This document shows positions 48,717 to 59,697 of a stretch of 64,000 nt of DNA, one piece after another. Numbering within the stretch: position 1 is the stretch's first letter; every line of letters starts with the position of its first letter. Under the pieces are notes generated by a model, which was not told the DNA's origin, did not search any database, and saw nothing but the letters and a program-made list of their open reading frames with translations. The DNA is from Adiantum capillus-veneris (lineage: Eukaryota; Streptophyta; Polypodiopsida; Polypodiales; Pteridaceae): NCBI GenBank assembly GCA_014529385.2, contig CM043951.1:108258469-108322468 (forward strand), in the 5' to 3' direction. The translations under genes and the position numbers were made by a program.

Positions 48717-50600
48717 TTAAAAGCTAAAGGGCATGCTATTACAAATTGCTTTATAGGTTTCTGGAGTAATTGTGTACACCAACCTTCCCTTTGGGATGTG
48801 CTCCATAGGTATTTTGATACATCGCACTAGATGCGACAGTAGGTGAACGATGGGCAGCTTGTTGTCCAACTTGAAGGTGTATGCATCCAATTGCTTGTAA
48901 TAAAGTCCTTGCACACCATATGAGCCTCTGTAAATTACGTTGCTCCATTAAAAAATGTACCTCTTGTCCACCTTCTCCTTTGTTGCAACACACTTGACCA
49001 AGTAGAAATCCACACCCTCGGCATTGGTTAAAACATCTGGATTTACAGCAAATGTGTCGTCAACACATAGAGCACTACTCAACACATCATGCTGCCCTTT
49101 GTATGTGAAGTCATCGTAGCCATCAACCTCCTTTGTCGGAACTTCAATTGCTGGATTGGAATTTGCCTCCACCTCCTTAGGTATAATGGCTCAAGAATAT
49201 GATACTTCCAAGCCTCCACATGCGCTTTATTGACGTAGGGATTCCACCTTCCATGAATTCATGCATCACAAATACATGCCAAGTTCTAGTTGCAAGGGTA
49301 GTTGGATCCTGCAGGTTGTGACTACAAAAAGCATGCATAAAGCGAGATTGAGGGACAATGGAACAATTCCATTTGGCTTCGCTATTCACATCCCCCGCTT
49401 TAACCTCCCAAAACACACATGCACATTTCCTTTCTTTTGATGGATATGATGCAGGTGCTCCCCGCAAGAGGGTGGCTCGACAAAAAGCAACCACATCTGT
49501 TGCACACTGCGATATAGCTCCATTGGGTTTTAGTTTTTCATGGGTCAAGGTTCTTTTCACAACCGCTCTCGCACCATCATGCTTGCCCTTGCCATGGCCT
49601 GATCCAAAGAAGAACCAAATCATCCCCATCTCTGCAAGTCCACCATATCTTGCAACAAAGTAGAAAGGCCTGGCTGCCTTGAACTACAAGGCTGCACCAT
49701 CAAACCACACCCAATGTTGTTAAGAATTGACACCCTCCTAATATAACCAGTCATAGTGCAACATGAAGCAATGTTGCACAAACAATGTGTCATGCACCTT
49801 GTCATCTGATATTAGGAATGGATTATTTTGACTACCTCCCGTGCCTTGTGGTAGTGTACAAAAATGGTTGCTTGACTAGAGTACCAATGCATCGGCTGAA
49901 CCTCATTTGTCTCCTTGAAGGCATAATTCTCGGCAAAATCAACAACTAAGACAACAACATCATCCAGAAACCGAAGTAGACAATCTTTGAATTGTTGTCC
50001 TTGCCATTGAGCTACATAATTGTGAGTGATGAAGATCTTCAGCTTGGTCTTCAGGAGTTGAAGAAACTTCTAGCACTGCATTTCTTTATGGAGAAGATAT
50101 TTTCTTCTTTTACTCTTTCCATTCTTGTCTTTCACTTCTACATAAGCAAATAATTTGACAACAATACTCTTACCTGGCTTTGTTGTCTCCAAGAAACATA
50201 ATTCTAACTTCCTCACTCCACATGTCTTACAGGCTCCCCTCAGGCATTCCCTTTTATGAAAAACTACATCTACCGGATTTGGATAGAGAATGGACTCCCA
50301 CAACTATGTGACACCTTTGAACGTGTGACGTGAAGCCAAGAAACCCCTACCAATGTTATCGCCTCTGGCACAGATACTGCATACACAGTTGCAACCTGTA
50401 TCATGCAACCCAAAATTTTGAGAGCACATGTGGTTCAGTGCATCCTTTAAAAAGGGCATTTGAACATGGTATTCACAGCAGCATGTGTATCTATCTTTCA
50501 ACCGCCTGCAGAAGAATGGATTCAACATCTCAAACATTCTCATGCCAGCCTTGCAATCTGGATGTTTTTCTTTGAATCGGTGAAAGAGCTCAGCTTGCAA
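48717..50600 (-). pseudogene. DFAENY-type transposase-like gene, copy 2, main body
   Basis: Read on the - strand from 50600. CRRLKDRYTCCCEYHVQM (Cys-rich block) and a CNCVCSICARGDN zinc-like motif come first. A CKTCGVRKLELCFLE segment (50303-50070) and the catalytic middle (50.0-49.7 kb, more decayed) follow. Then WFFFGSGHGKGKHDGARAVV (49629-49560) and the C-terminal GVDFYLVKC module (49172-48717) complete it. Every block has its counterpart, in the same order, in copy 1 at 1283-3235. Frame changes near 49.18 and 48.97 kb disable it. The gene converges on the HAD-like gene ending at 47693. DDE-type activity is inferred from the family. Confidence 0.72.
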
Positions 50601-50689
50601 TAACCATAATTGATCAGCATGTTTAGTATGATGAATGAATCAAAATAGGAATATACAGAAGGATACCTAATACATCCAGCATGTTCATA

Positions 50690-52330
50690 AATACAGCAGG
50701 ATGCTAGTTAGTAATCTGTTTATGCTAGTTGGCAATCTGTGTATGCTAGTTAGCATAAACACAATTTTGATGTTCATTACACAACAAACATGGTAGGAGA
50801 TCTTCCATCTAAGAGGCCTTGCAACTCATACAAGAGGGGACCAAATCCCTACTCAACACTTTATTATGGGCACTGTCAAAGACTTGGATGCTCAGCATAT
50901 TGTGTATGCTAGTTAGCAAAAACAAAATTCTAATTTTCCTTACACAACAACATGGTAGGATATCTTTACATACCATGAATGCTATTAGCATACTAGCTGT
51001 GCTAACAAGAATGATTAGTGTGTAGTTTGGCATATGAGGTATTCTGACTAGCATCGACAGTGTTTTGGCTGTGCTAACTAGCATGGATTGGATTCTATCC
51101 AGCATATCCTAAATGTTAACACATGAGTAACAGGTGTGCGAGTTAGCATACCACTTATGCAGTTGAGCATACCCAGTATGACGTTTAGTATTCTAGTTAT
51201 GCTAACTAGCATATATTGTGCTAACCATCTTGACCATCTTGCTAGTTAGCATACTACAAATAGGAGGTAGCATACTCATTACCTCCAACAACATTTTGCG
51301 CATGCTAGTTTTCATAATAGGTACAACATAAAGGTGTGTTAAAGTAGCATACATATTATGCTAACCAGCTACACTGTAAGATCACTAGGTATGATAACTA
51401 GCATATTCATAATGCTAATCCCTAAATGTTATGCTAACCAGCATACTCTATAAGATCACTAGGCATGCTAACTAGCATACTCATAATGCTAAGCCCTTGA
51501 ATATTGTGCTAACCAGCATACTTCGTAAGATCACAAGACATGTTAACTAGCATACACATAATGCTAAACCCTGAATATTGTGCTAGCCAGCATACTCTGT
51601 AGGATCACTAGCCATGCTAACTAGCATACTCATAATGCTAAATCCTGAATTTTGTGTTAACCAGCATACTCTGTAAGATCACTAGGCATGCTAATCAGCA
51701 TACTCATATAATTCTAAACTCTGAATGTTGTGCTAACCATCATACTCTGTAAGATCACTAGGCATGCTAACTAGCATATTATTAATGCTAAACCCTGAAT
51801 ATTGTGCTAACCAGCATACTCTATAAGATCACTAGGTATGGTAACTAGCATACTCATAAATCTACCCTGAATATTGTGCTAACTAGCAGACTCTGTAAGA
51901 TCACCAGGTATGCTAACTAGCATACTCATAAAGCTAAACCATGAATATTGTGCTAACTAGAAAATTCTGTAAGATCACTAGGCATGCTAACTAGCATGCC
52001 ATAAAGCTAAACAACATACCCAACATAGTAACTAGCATGCCATAAAGCTAAACAACATACCTAACATAGTAACTAGCATGCCATAAAGCTAAACAAAATA
52101 CCCAACATAGTAACTAGCATGCCATAAAGCTAAACAACATACCGAACATAGTAACTAGCATGCCATAAATCTAAACAACATACCCAACATAGTAACTAGC
52201 ATGACATAAAGCTAAACAACATACCCAACATAGTAATAATGCTAACTGGCATAAACCTTGTATCAAACAGCATACTCAGAATGCTACTGAGCATACTGAG
52301 CATGATAACAATTATTATACATGCAATATA
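50690..52330 (-). repeat. Large intron of transposase copy 2 filled with TAGCATA motifs and two tandem repeats
   Basis: It lies between the exon ending LLDKPQ (CAG/GTGATC donor near 52373 on the - strand) and the block starting at 50600. It holds the palindromic motif throughout, one 185-bp unit (50.78 kb), a tandem repeat of about 74 bp in about 8 copies (51367-51990, GTAAGATCACTAGGCATGCT type) and a 41-bp repeat in about 6 copies (51998-52240, GCCATAAAGCTAAACAACAT type; starts at 51998 and 52039). Confidence 0.75.
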
Positions 52331-52372
52331 TAGAATGCAATAAGTTATGGAACAAGTATTTGATTGATCACC

Positions 52373-52608
52373 TGAGGCTTGTCTAGGAGGTGCACAGGGT
52401 GTTTTATGTAGCTTTTCCTCCCCACTCGCTTTCGACAAACATTCTTATTGTTGGGTGAAACATGAGTCTCCTCTCTCCAAAAGGTGTAGACCAATTCTTT
52501 GATTTCATATCTGATAGGGCTATGACGGTGTTGCTTGTGACATGCAGCCAAGGAAAATAATTGAGCATCAATGCCAGGCTTCTCCCGGCATGATTTTGCC
52601 TTGAACAA
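52373..52608 (-). pseudogene. DFAENY-type transposase-like gene, copy 2, first exon
   Basis: The - strand frame contains FWREETHVSPNNKNVCRKRVG and KSYIKHPVHLLDKPQ, homologous to 160-360 of copy 1. It ends at a CAG/GTGATC donor. Upstream sequence (to about 52700) probably contributes an HTH-like N-terminus (TLFKAKSCREKPG) but has stops in other frames. Confidence 0.65.
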
Positions 52609-52699
52609 GGTGTGACGGCTGACTTTTAGGACCTCGAAAACTTTTGCAAAGTTTGTCTCCCCTTACACCTCGAGTCTCCTCCTTGCTACTTTGTGTACT

Positions 52700-53956
52700 T
52701 CTCCTTTGGGAAGACTATAATGGGTTTGCGTACATGTCTATGTTTATGTATTTGCTTCACTCTTTATCTCTCTCTCATCTCTTATTATCTCCCTAATACT
52801 CATGAGCTCCTTCATGCACATGGGTTGTTGGGAAGAGGGAATTTTTTTGTGCTCAAGCAAGCCCTTTCAGCACAATCCTTTGTTTTTGTAATACTGGTCT
52901 CAGAGTGAAAGTTTTGGTTGACAATTAGTATCTTTATAGACATGCAACCACGATCAACAACCGTGATGTTAGCAAAACAAAGGCCAAGGTAAATTTAAAA
53001 TTGCTAATGCAAGTTTCGATTAAAGAAACATAGAATTGGAGCAAAGATCATGAAAATAAATCTCAACAACGCTTCAAAATCAAAAAAGGTAATTATGGTA
53101 ATTGTCTTCATGAATTAAGCTGCTTTGCATGATCTATTAAGGAATTGCAAACAAAAAAAATAAAAATCCCTTAAATCTATGGCATGCAATCCAATCAAAT
53201 TGGAGAAACCGACTCACAAAAAAACAAGGAGATTTTTGAATCCCAAAATTGAAACACAAAGAAGAAGGTTTGAATTTCTAAATCTTGATGAGTTATAAAG
53301 CTCATATGGGTCGGTTTGGGAATAGCTAGTTGCGGCTATACAATAAGCAAGAAGAAGTGGAGGTTGCAGGTAGGAGAAGAAGATTACAAGGGAAATTTTG
53401 TGGCCATTCAAAGGGAAAGGCGGGAAGAAAACAATATGTCTAAATAATGACTGGCACTTTGGCTATCTTCCTGAGTATCCCAATCTAAGATATACATTTC
53501 CCAAGTTGTACCTCTTTGTTATCAATGACAAAATTGTTCGGTCTAGAAAAGAAAAAAGCTTTGTTTGTGAGAGGACATTGTGTTCCTGCAATGTATTACT
53601 ATAAAAGCTTATAACTAATGTGAATTTTTCTCTTTTTAATGAATATGGTGTTTTGTATTTCATCTTTGTGCACATTTTTTCATTTTTAAATTTTCCTTAA
53701 GCAATTTATTTTTCTAACAAGTTTTTGAGCGAAAATATTCAGCTTGATTGATTGGAATGTTAACTACTTCAGATGGTGTCTTATGTTGTTTTATCGCAAT
53801 AATTTTTTCTTTATATACTTTTTAATTATAATTTATGGTTTTAAAAAAAATATTTCTTAAAGTGTATAAGTCACTTTATAGTTTTTAAAGTTCATTGCTC
53901 ACTTTCACAAACCTCTAGCTCTAAGCTCTCTTTGCATCTTCCTCGCGCACAAACCC
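52700..53956. other. Spacer and probable promoter of the split gene
   Basis: No convincing gene. Immediately before the ATG at 53957 the sequence has a TATATAC box near 53813 (about 145 bases upstream) and a pyrimidine-rich leader ending CAAACCCATGGC, a good plant start context. Confidence 0.35.
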
Positions 53957-54004
53957 ATGGCAACATCGTATGATGCACGCCTTGCACAGCTTGAAAAGGT
54001 TGGC
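53957..54004 (+). pseudogene. 5' end of a gene split by an LTR retrotransposon
   Basis: Sixteen codons starting MATSYDARLAQLEKVG end exactly at the target-site duplication TTGGC. The frame resumes in phase at 61299 after the matching TTGGC at 61294-61298. So the retrotransposon inserted inside this coding sequence. The product is unrecognised. Confidence 0.7.
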
Positions 54005-54403
54005 TGTAACATTTAATGGTCTAGTAACTTGTGTGTAGTAGAAAATAGCATGAACATATTGAGCATTTCATTAGGATCAACAAGAGTGCTTGGGTGGAGA
54101 GAGAAACAAAAAGCATAACACCTAGTTAGATAGCACGAACAATACTTCAAAACAGAGAGAAATTAAGCAATTGACAACAGTTGAGGATCGGATTTGCATG
54201 GAGCCGGTCCCCCCTCCAAAAGTCTTTGTATTATGGTTTCTCCCATCAAGAGAGACATTTTACAATACAATTCTTTGTGTTCCTTCAATACTAGCTAGTG
54301 CAATGAAGATGGAAACTTCATGCACTAAGCAAAACACTTGTCAAGCACAACATCAATTCCCTCACGGTCTCAGACCCAAAACCTCACACACCTTCAAAGA
54401 TGG

Positions 54404-57233
54404 TGTGAGGTCCCCACCCCGCCGTTTCCAATGGCGGATCTGATGGTGAACCCGGTGGCCACTAGATCTATTGCGGAAGCAAACAAAATGGTTCAGGATT
54501 CGACTAGCGGACGATCTCTCATCACAAAGTGAGTCGAGTTTGAGTCTACTAGCAGGGAGATCTAGCTCCACCTCGCAGGGGAAGTGTACTCGAACTATCT
54601 AGCAATCCTAAGACCCACCTTCCAAGAGGAGAGAAACCCCGAGTGCCTTTTTCCCCATGTTTCAGAGGCACGTACTCTCGAGGATTCGCCGCTCTAGGGG
54701 CAATGAGTAATACTAATATCGAGTAAGCACTATGGGGACAGAGAGTTCCTGACCAATCGGGACCACCCATCTCGTAGGCATTGGCAACCCAAGCCAAGCC
54801 CCCACTTTCCACCCCCACACTCACACTTCCTCGTGTGACCTAATTACTACCACGAAGGTTGTTCAACATAGATATTCCTTGTTTAATTCCAAATCACATG
54901 GTTCGTTAAAATAGCCCTTCAACCAGTATTGCAAACAACACCAAGACAGAATTCTAGTAAAAATTCTACTCAAACTTATTCATAAAAGTTCCAATGTTCT
55001 GGAGGTACAACATCCCCCCTCCAGCGAGAGTTCACTCCTCCCGTTGTCGCCTAGCTGCCCATACAACTAGGTATGTCCACCGCATAGAAAGCACGACATG
55101 GACATTCCCACCGTATAGAAAGCAAGACGTGGGTTCCCACCGCTTAACCAGCAGTCATGGGTATCCATCGCTTAACCAGCAGTCGTGGATTCAAGAGCCC
55201 TTAACCAGGAACTCTGCCCCTGTGATCAGGAGGGGGTTCATGACTAATTCAACATTGGAAATAGAATGAACATGCCGAGCTAAATTTTCCCTAGCAGACA
55301 TTCTTTCCTATTGCAAATAGCATTCCCATCAATCATTTCCTTCCTACTTTAGAACTTAATGTACAATGCTTTCAATGCCGCGGTTTTCGTTGGATTTTTC
55401 CAACATGTTTGGGGATATGAGAATTCCTAACTAGCGTATGTAATGTTAGTTTAAACAACTTGAATAAAAATATGATCTACCTCTTCCCCTTCTTCATCGA
55501 TGGCCCGTGAGATGGCCGGTATTTGTTCCTCCATGGGAGCCTTCCCCTTCCCGTTGACATTGCTCGTTCCTGCCTCGCGATCGTGGGCACCACCGAAGCG
55601 AGTCCTCTTAACCAGGGCCATTTCTCACTACTTTAAATGATTAGCTTGGAGAAAGAGCTAAGATTCGCAAGCATCATAACAGTCCAATGGGTAGATTAGT
55701 GACATTAATTAATCCCTCCTATATGATAGATCTAGATTTTTCATAAAGCAATCATTAAGGATGGCACATAATCCTATGGGAACCGGCTCTAAAGGTAATT
55801 ACTCAGCTTACATGATTAAGAATAATAGGATTTCACTAATGAAATTATCAGAGAGATGAATTAAGTATGATTAATCTCTTTCCTAGCAATTAGAGGGTGC
55901 AGAGTCACCGCATGCATAGGTGTGAGAAAAAGCATCTCTTGGAGACTTAATGACAGATTAATCTTACCTTAATTATATCTTAATGCATAACAGAGATGAC
56001 TCTAAATTAGCTACAATATTAATGCGTGATAGAAAGAGTGGTTCTCATCAATCTACACAATTACTAGCTTACCGATTAATTACTATACTGCCTAGAGAGA
56101 GAAAATTCTGGTAATTATTCTCTAATCATTAATTGAGAGTGATGAATGGCTGATAATTCAGCTATGGGATGATGATTACATAATAGAATATGGTTAATGA
56201 GAATTTAGAGAGTAATTATAGAGAATTACGACTAGGAATAAGCATAATAGACGAGAAATTTAGGCGATAATGAAAAGGATTTGCAGAAAGCATTAATTAA
56301 ACCGTGGTTACCGTGATTAAGGGCTGATAATCCTCTCGATTCTCTGATCTAATCGAGCTTCTTGAGGCAAGAATTCGACAGCACCTCCCTCCTTGCTTCT
56401 CCTTCAAAAGGTGTGTGTTCCGGCAGCACCTTCCCAGAGTGTGTGTAGGTGTGTGTGTGTGCACTGTGTGTGTGAGCATATATGTGTGTGTGTGTGTGTG
56501 CAGGTCTTTAAATAGGCCTCCTCAAGCTGAAAATCAATCTGGGTTGCTAAATGCATCTGGGAGCTTCTCCAGTTAAGCATGGCAAGTCCAGTTGCCTACC
56601 CACCGAGTGTCCAGTTGGCTCAGTAAACTGACTCTCACACTGAGTTGCAGGCTTGGCAGCTTCCCCAAGACTCCCACAAAGCAAGAGGGCGCCCCCTAGC
56701 TGCTATAGCTGATCTGGAGTGGGCTGGAACCTGCCCCCGGTACCTCCTCGGACAATTTTTAGGAAAATTGGTTCTAGGCAAAAACGGGTCATACGAGTCG
56801 GAATTTGATGCTGAAAATTGATATACCTCCCCGGACAATTTTTAGGAAAATTGGTTCTAGGCAAAAACGGGTCATACGATTCGGAATTTGATGCCGAAAA
56901 TTGATATAGAAAGCTCTAACTAAGGCGTACTGGCCCGAGTACCTGCCATATTTAGCAGCCCCCGGGGTCCGAAAATGCATTTTTTTCAAATTCGGGGTAC
57001 GGGTGCAGATTTTCGAGATGGTCGAGACTGGACGGTTCGGGTGACCAAAAAATTACTATTTTTAGAAAATTTTCACAAAAATTATTTTAATTCACATTTC
57101 GAAGCTTTATGACATTTTAAACATCATGGCACTGACAGAATTCGGAAAACTGCTAAAAATAGTAACTTTTTTCCATTATGATCATTTCATGGTACAAGGG
57201 TGCTCTTTTTGGTTGGGGTCAGAGACCTTACAG
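54404..57233. mobile_element. Nested 2830-bp LTR-like insertion (solo LTR?)
   Basis: It starts TGTGAGGTCCCC and ends GACCTTACA (TG...CA with short inverted ends). It is bounded by the 5-bp duplication GATGG (54399-54403, 57234-57238). The other LTR has a single GATGG at the same place near 60108, so the empty site is known. It lacks coding sequence I can recognise. A solo LTR or a non-coding LTR derivative fits. Internal GT-rich runs lie at 56.44-56.50 kb. Confidence 0.85.
56741..56903 (+). repeat. Tandem duplication of about 81 bp
   Basis: The segment containing GGACAATTTTTAGGAAAATT and AAACGGGTCATACGA is present twice in a row with a few differences, inside the nested element. Confidence 0.85.
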
Positions 57234-57519
57234 ATGGTGAGAGCTAGCGGGGTATGAGAGTAGATTGAGAGGAAGAAGGAGTATTCTTACGAGAAAGATG
57301 TACATCTCCTCACATAATCACTCATACTAGCATAGCTTAGCTTATTAATTATCATGGTAGAGGAGATGAGCATGCATTGAAGCTTGGCTCTTGGTTGGAT
57401 TTGCATCACAAAGCCAAGAGTTGTTGGTGTAGGCCTTCCTTCTCACAAGCTTGGAGTAGGTGATAAGCTTTCCATTAAAGCTTGAGAAGGAGAGAGAGTC
57501 TTCTTTACTTCACACATGA

Positions 57520-57522
<3 letters not shown>

Positions 57523-57559
<37 letters not shown>
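57523..57559. repeat. (GT)n microsatellite in the LTR
   Basis: About 18 GT units. The other LTR has only a few at the equivalent position (60.4 kb), so this tract expanded or contracted after insertion. Confidence 0.9.
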
Positions 57560-58423
57560 TAATGCCTTGCAAAAATCAGCCCCCTCTCTCTCTTGGTCGA
57601 CCCCTCTTGCTATTTGCTCTTGCTAGCATCCTATTGGACCTCCCCATGCTTACCCAATGTTAATTAAGCAACATAAGTGATAGCCTTCTGACATGTGTCC
57701 CCCTTTTCCCTTTTGTGAGAGCTTTAGGTAATTATTTAATTCAACTAAACTCTCATTGGACCCCTTTGCCTCCTGGCCAATAGGAATCAGGCAAGCCATT
57801 GGGCTGCTGAATGCTCATTGGTCCCCTTGGGAGACTGTCCAATAATCTTCTAGAGAGCTTAATTCTTATTGGTTCTTTTATAAGTGTTGTTAAATTTAAA
57901 CTATATTTCTCTAGCCTAATTCTCATTGGTACACCTCCAAGGCCATCCAATAGGAATTGGGTACACCTTGTGGGCATCTGGGCTAGGGAGTTGACATTTG
58001 TCCCTCATTCCCTTTGTGTAAAGGGAGCTTGTGTGTGTATGTGAGTTTCTCTCTCATCCCCTACTTGCAAGGCTGCCCCCTCCTATGTAGGGATTGACAA
58101 AGACTTTTTGTGACACACACTAAGCATCCAATTTCCCTAGTGTTTGGCCTTTGGACACAACCTTTGAATTTTGGAACCTTAGCATTTTGGAAGTCTTAAT
58201 GGGCTGAACCTTAGGGTCTTTTAAGCCCATTGTTGCACATTGATCTTTTACAGATGCCCCCGCCCTTTGGATCCCTATTTTCCCTCCTTGGATCCCTACT
58301 GTGGCCCGGTCTGCTAGCTTAACCAATATTCTAGCTTTTTCTCCCTTGGTACTTCCGCATATCAAATGATCAGTTTAACATGAGAAAATCATTTAGGAGA
58401 ATTAGATATTGATTATTATGACA

Positions 58424-58443
58424 TTATCTCTCTCTGATACCAA
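58424..58443 (-). other. Primer-binding-site and purine-tract remnant between two LTR pieces
   Basis: On the - strand this reads TTGGTATCAGAGAGAGATAA. The first half matches the primer-binding site and the second half looks like a purine tract directly before the next LTR start (TGTCATAATAATC). Only 20 bases separate two LTR ends here. Confidence 0.6.
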
Positions 58444-58638
58444 TGTACCATTTAATGGTCTAGTAACTTGTGTGTAGCGGAAAATAGCATGAACATAGTG
58501 AGCATTTCATTAGACTAGCTTCCTAATGAGAATAACAAGAGTTCTTGGGTGGAGAGAGCAACAAAAAGCATAACACCTAGTTAGATAGCATGAAAAATAC
58601 TTCAAAAAAGAGAAATTAAGCAATTGACAAAAGTTGAG
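58444..58638 (-). repeat. Partial third LTR copy
   Basis: About 195 bp homologous to the last 195 bp of the other LTRs (TGTACCATTTAATGG... on the + strand). It joins the Gag-like sequence at a short shared TTGAGGA. Confidence 0.85.
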
Positions 58639-59273
58639 GAAGATGGAGAAGAGGGTGACCTCTTTCTCACCTTTTTCTTTTCTTGATCTTCTTTGTCTTC
58701 ACCATCACTTTCATAAGAGGTAGAGGATGAAGAAGATGGAGAAGAGGGTGTCCTCTTTCTTGACTTTTTCTTCTCTTGCTTTTTTTCATCCCTCTTTGAA
58801 GTATGGTGTGGAGAAGTATGCGATGGTCTTCTTCGTTTTGGAGGTGATGGAGAGCGTTTAGCCCACCCTCTTTGTGGAGCCATCTCCGCCGAGGTGGTGG
58901 GAGAATCACTTATTTCTTGTTCCTTTGGTGGAGGCTCTTGAATTCTCCTTTGAGAAGGAGATGCGTCATCAAGGAAAAAATTTCTGAGCCCTTCATAGGG
59001 ATCCTCTTCTTCTTTTCGAATCGGAGAGAGACCTCTTTTGGAAGTCTCACAAGGAGGCTTCCTAGGTGTTCTCCTGCCATGGTGGGAAGCTTGGAGAATC
59101 CCATGAGCACAAAGCTGCCGTTGCACTTTACTTTGGAGGGATGGATTGCCCATGGCTTGTTGAAGCCTAGAAACAAGATAGTTAACAAGCATCGGGGCAT
59201 CATTAGTAGCTTTCTCATTAGCAAAATCAAAGTTATCAACATTAATTTCACTCTCTTTACTATTGTCAGCCAT
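58602..59273 (-). pseudogene. gag: Gag-like protein, truncated
   Basis: A 223-codon frame begins MADNSKESEINVDNFDFANE about 410 bases after the primer-binding site on the - strand. It continues with a helical segment (LVNYLVSRLQQAMGN) and a long Arg/Ser/Lys-rich tail with two copies of a RKRTPSSPSSSS-type unit. There is no zinc knuckle. The last ten or so codons are borrowed from the partial LTR copy, so the original protein was longer. Position after the primer-binding site suggests Gag; the sequence alone does not prove it. Confidence 0.5.
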
Positions 59274-59684
59274 TCTAACAACTTTAAGGTGTAAACTTTT
59301 TAGGTGTACTTTGGTACTTCAAGCCCTAGTTGCTACTCCTCTTTACCCCTTTAGAAAAATCACTCAAGCTACTGTACCCGTGGCTCGAATACCATTAATT
59401 GTAAGGAATAGAAGAGAGGGTCGTTCAACACCAAAACAACACTGGCTCCTATCAAGCTTCTAATAGCTCAATAGTGGCTAAGCCGTAAGCCGTAGGCAAG
59501 CCCCGTAGGACTCCACAATTAAGACCATAGCTCCCGACGGTGATGCCCCGTTAACTCCACAAAGGCAGGCGCACTGCAAGGCTCAAAAAAACGTATTCTA
59601 CTTACTCATATGCAATTAATAGTACCAACCATTTATAGCTAGCTTGAGGACCTCCCTTCTTGAGCAAGAAAAGAGAAACCTTGT

Positions 59685-59696
59685 GCTCTGATACCA
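59685..59696 (-). promoter_or_regulatory. Primer-binding site
   Basis: TGGTATCAGAGC on the - strand, one base inside the upstream LTR end. It is the complement of the initiator-Met tRNA 3' end as used by many plant retrotransposons. Confidence 0.8.
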
Positions 59697-59697
59697 A

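Larger units (their letters stand above)
54005..58423 (-). repeat. Downstream (3') LTR, interrupted
   Basis: It is homologous to 59698-61293 over its two outer parts (54005-54403 and 57234-58423), including the shared segments around GGAGCCGGTCCCCCCTCCAA and the CTCATTGGTCCCCTTGGGAG block. The middle is occupied by the insertion at 54404-57233. Confidence 0.88.

Noticed and set aside
58872-59294. A 140-codon + strand frame opposite the Gag-like gene
   Set aside because: The - strand frame has a start after a primer-binding site and biased composition; the + strand frame is its shadow.
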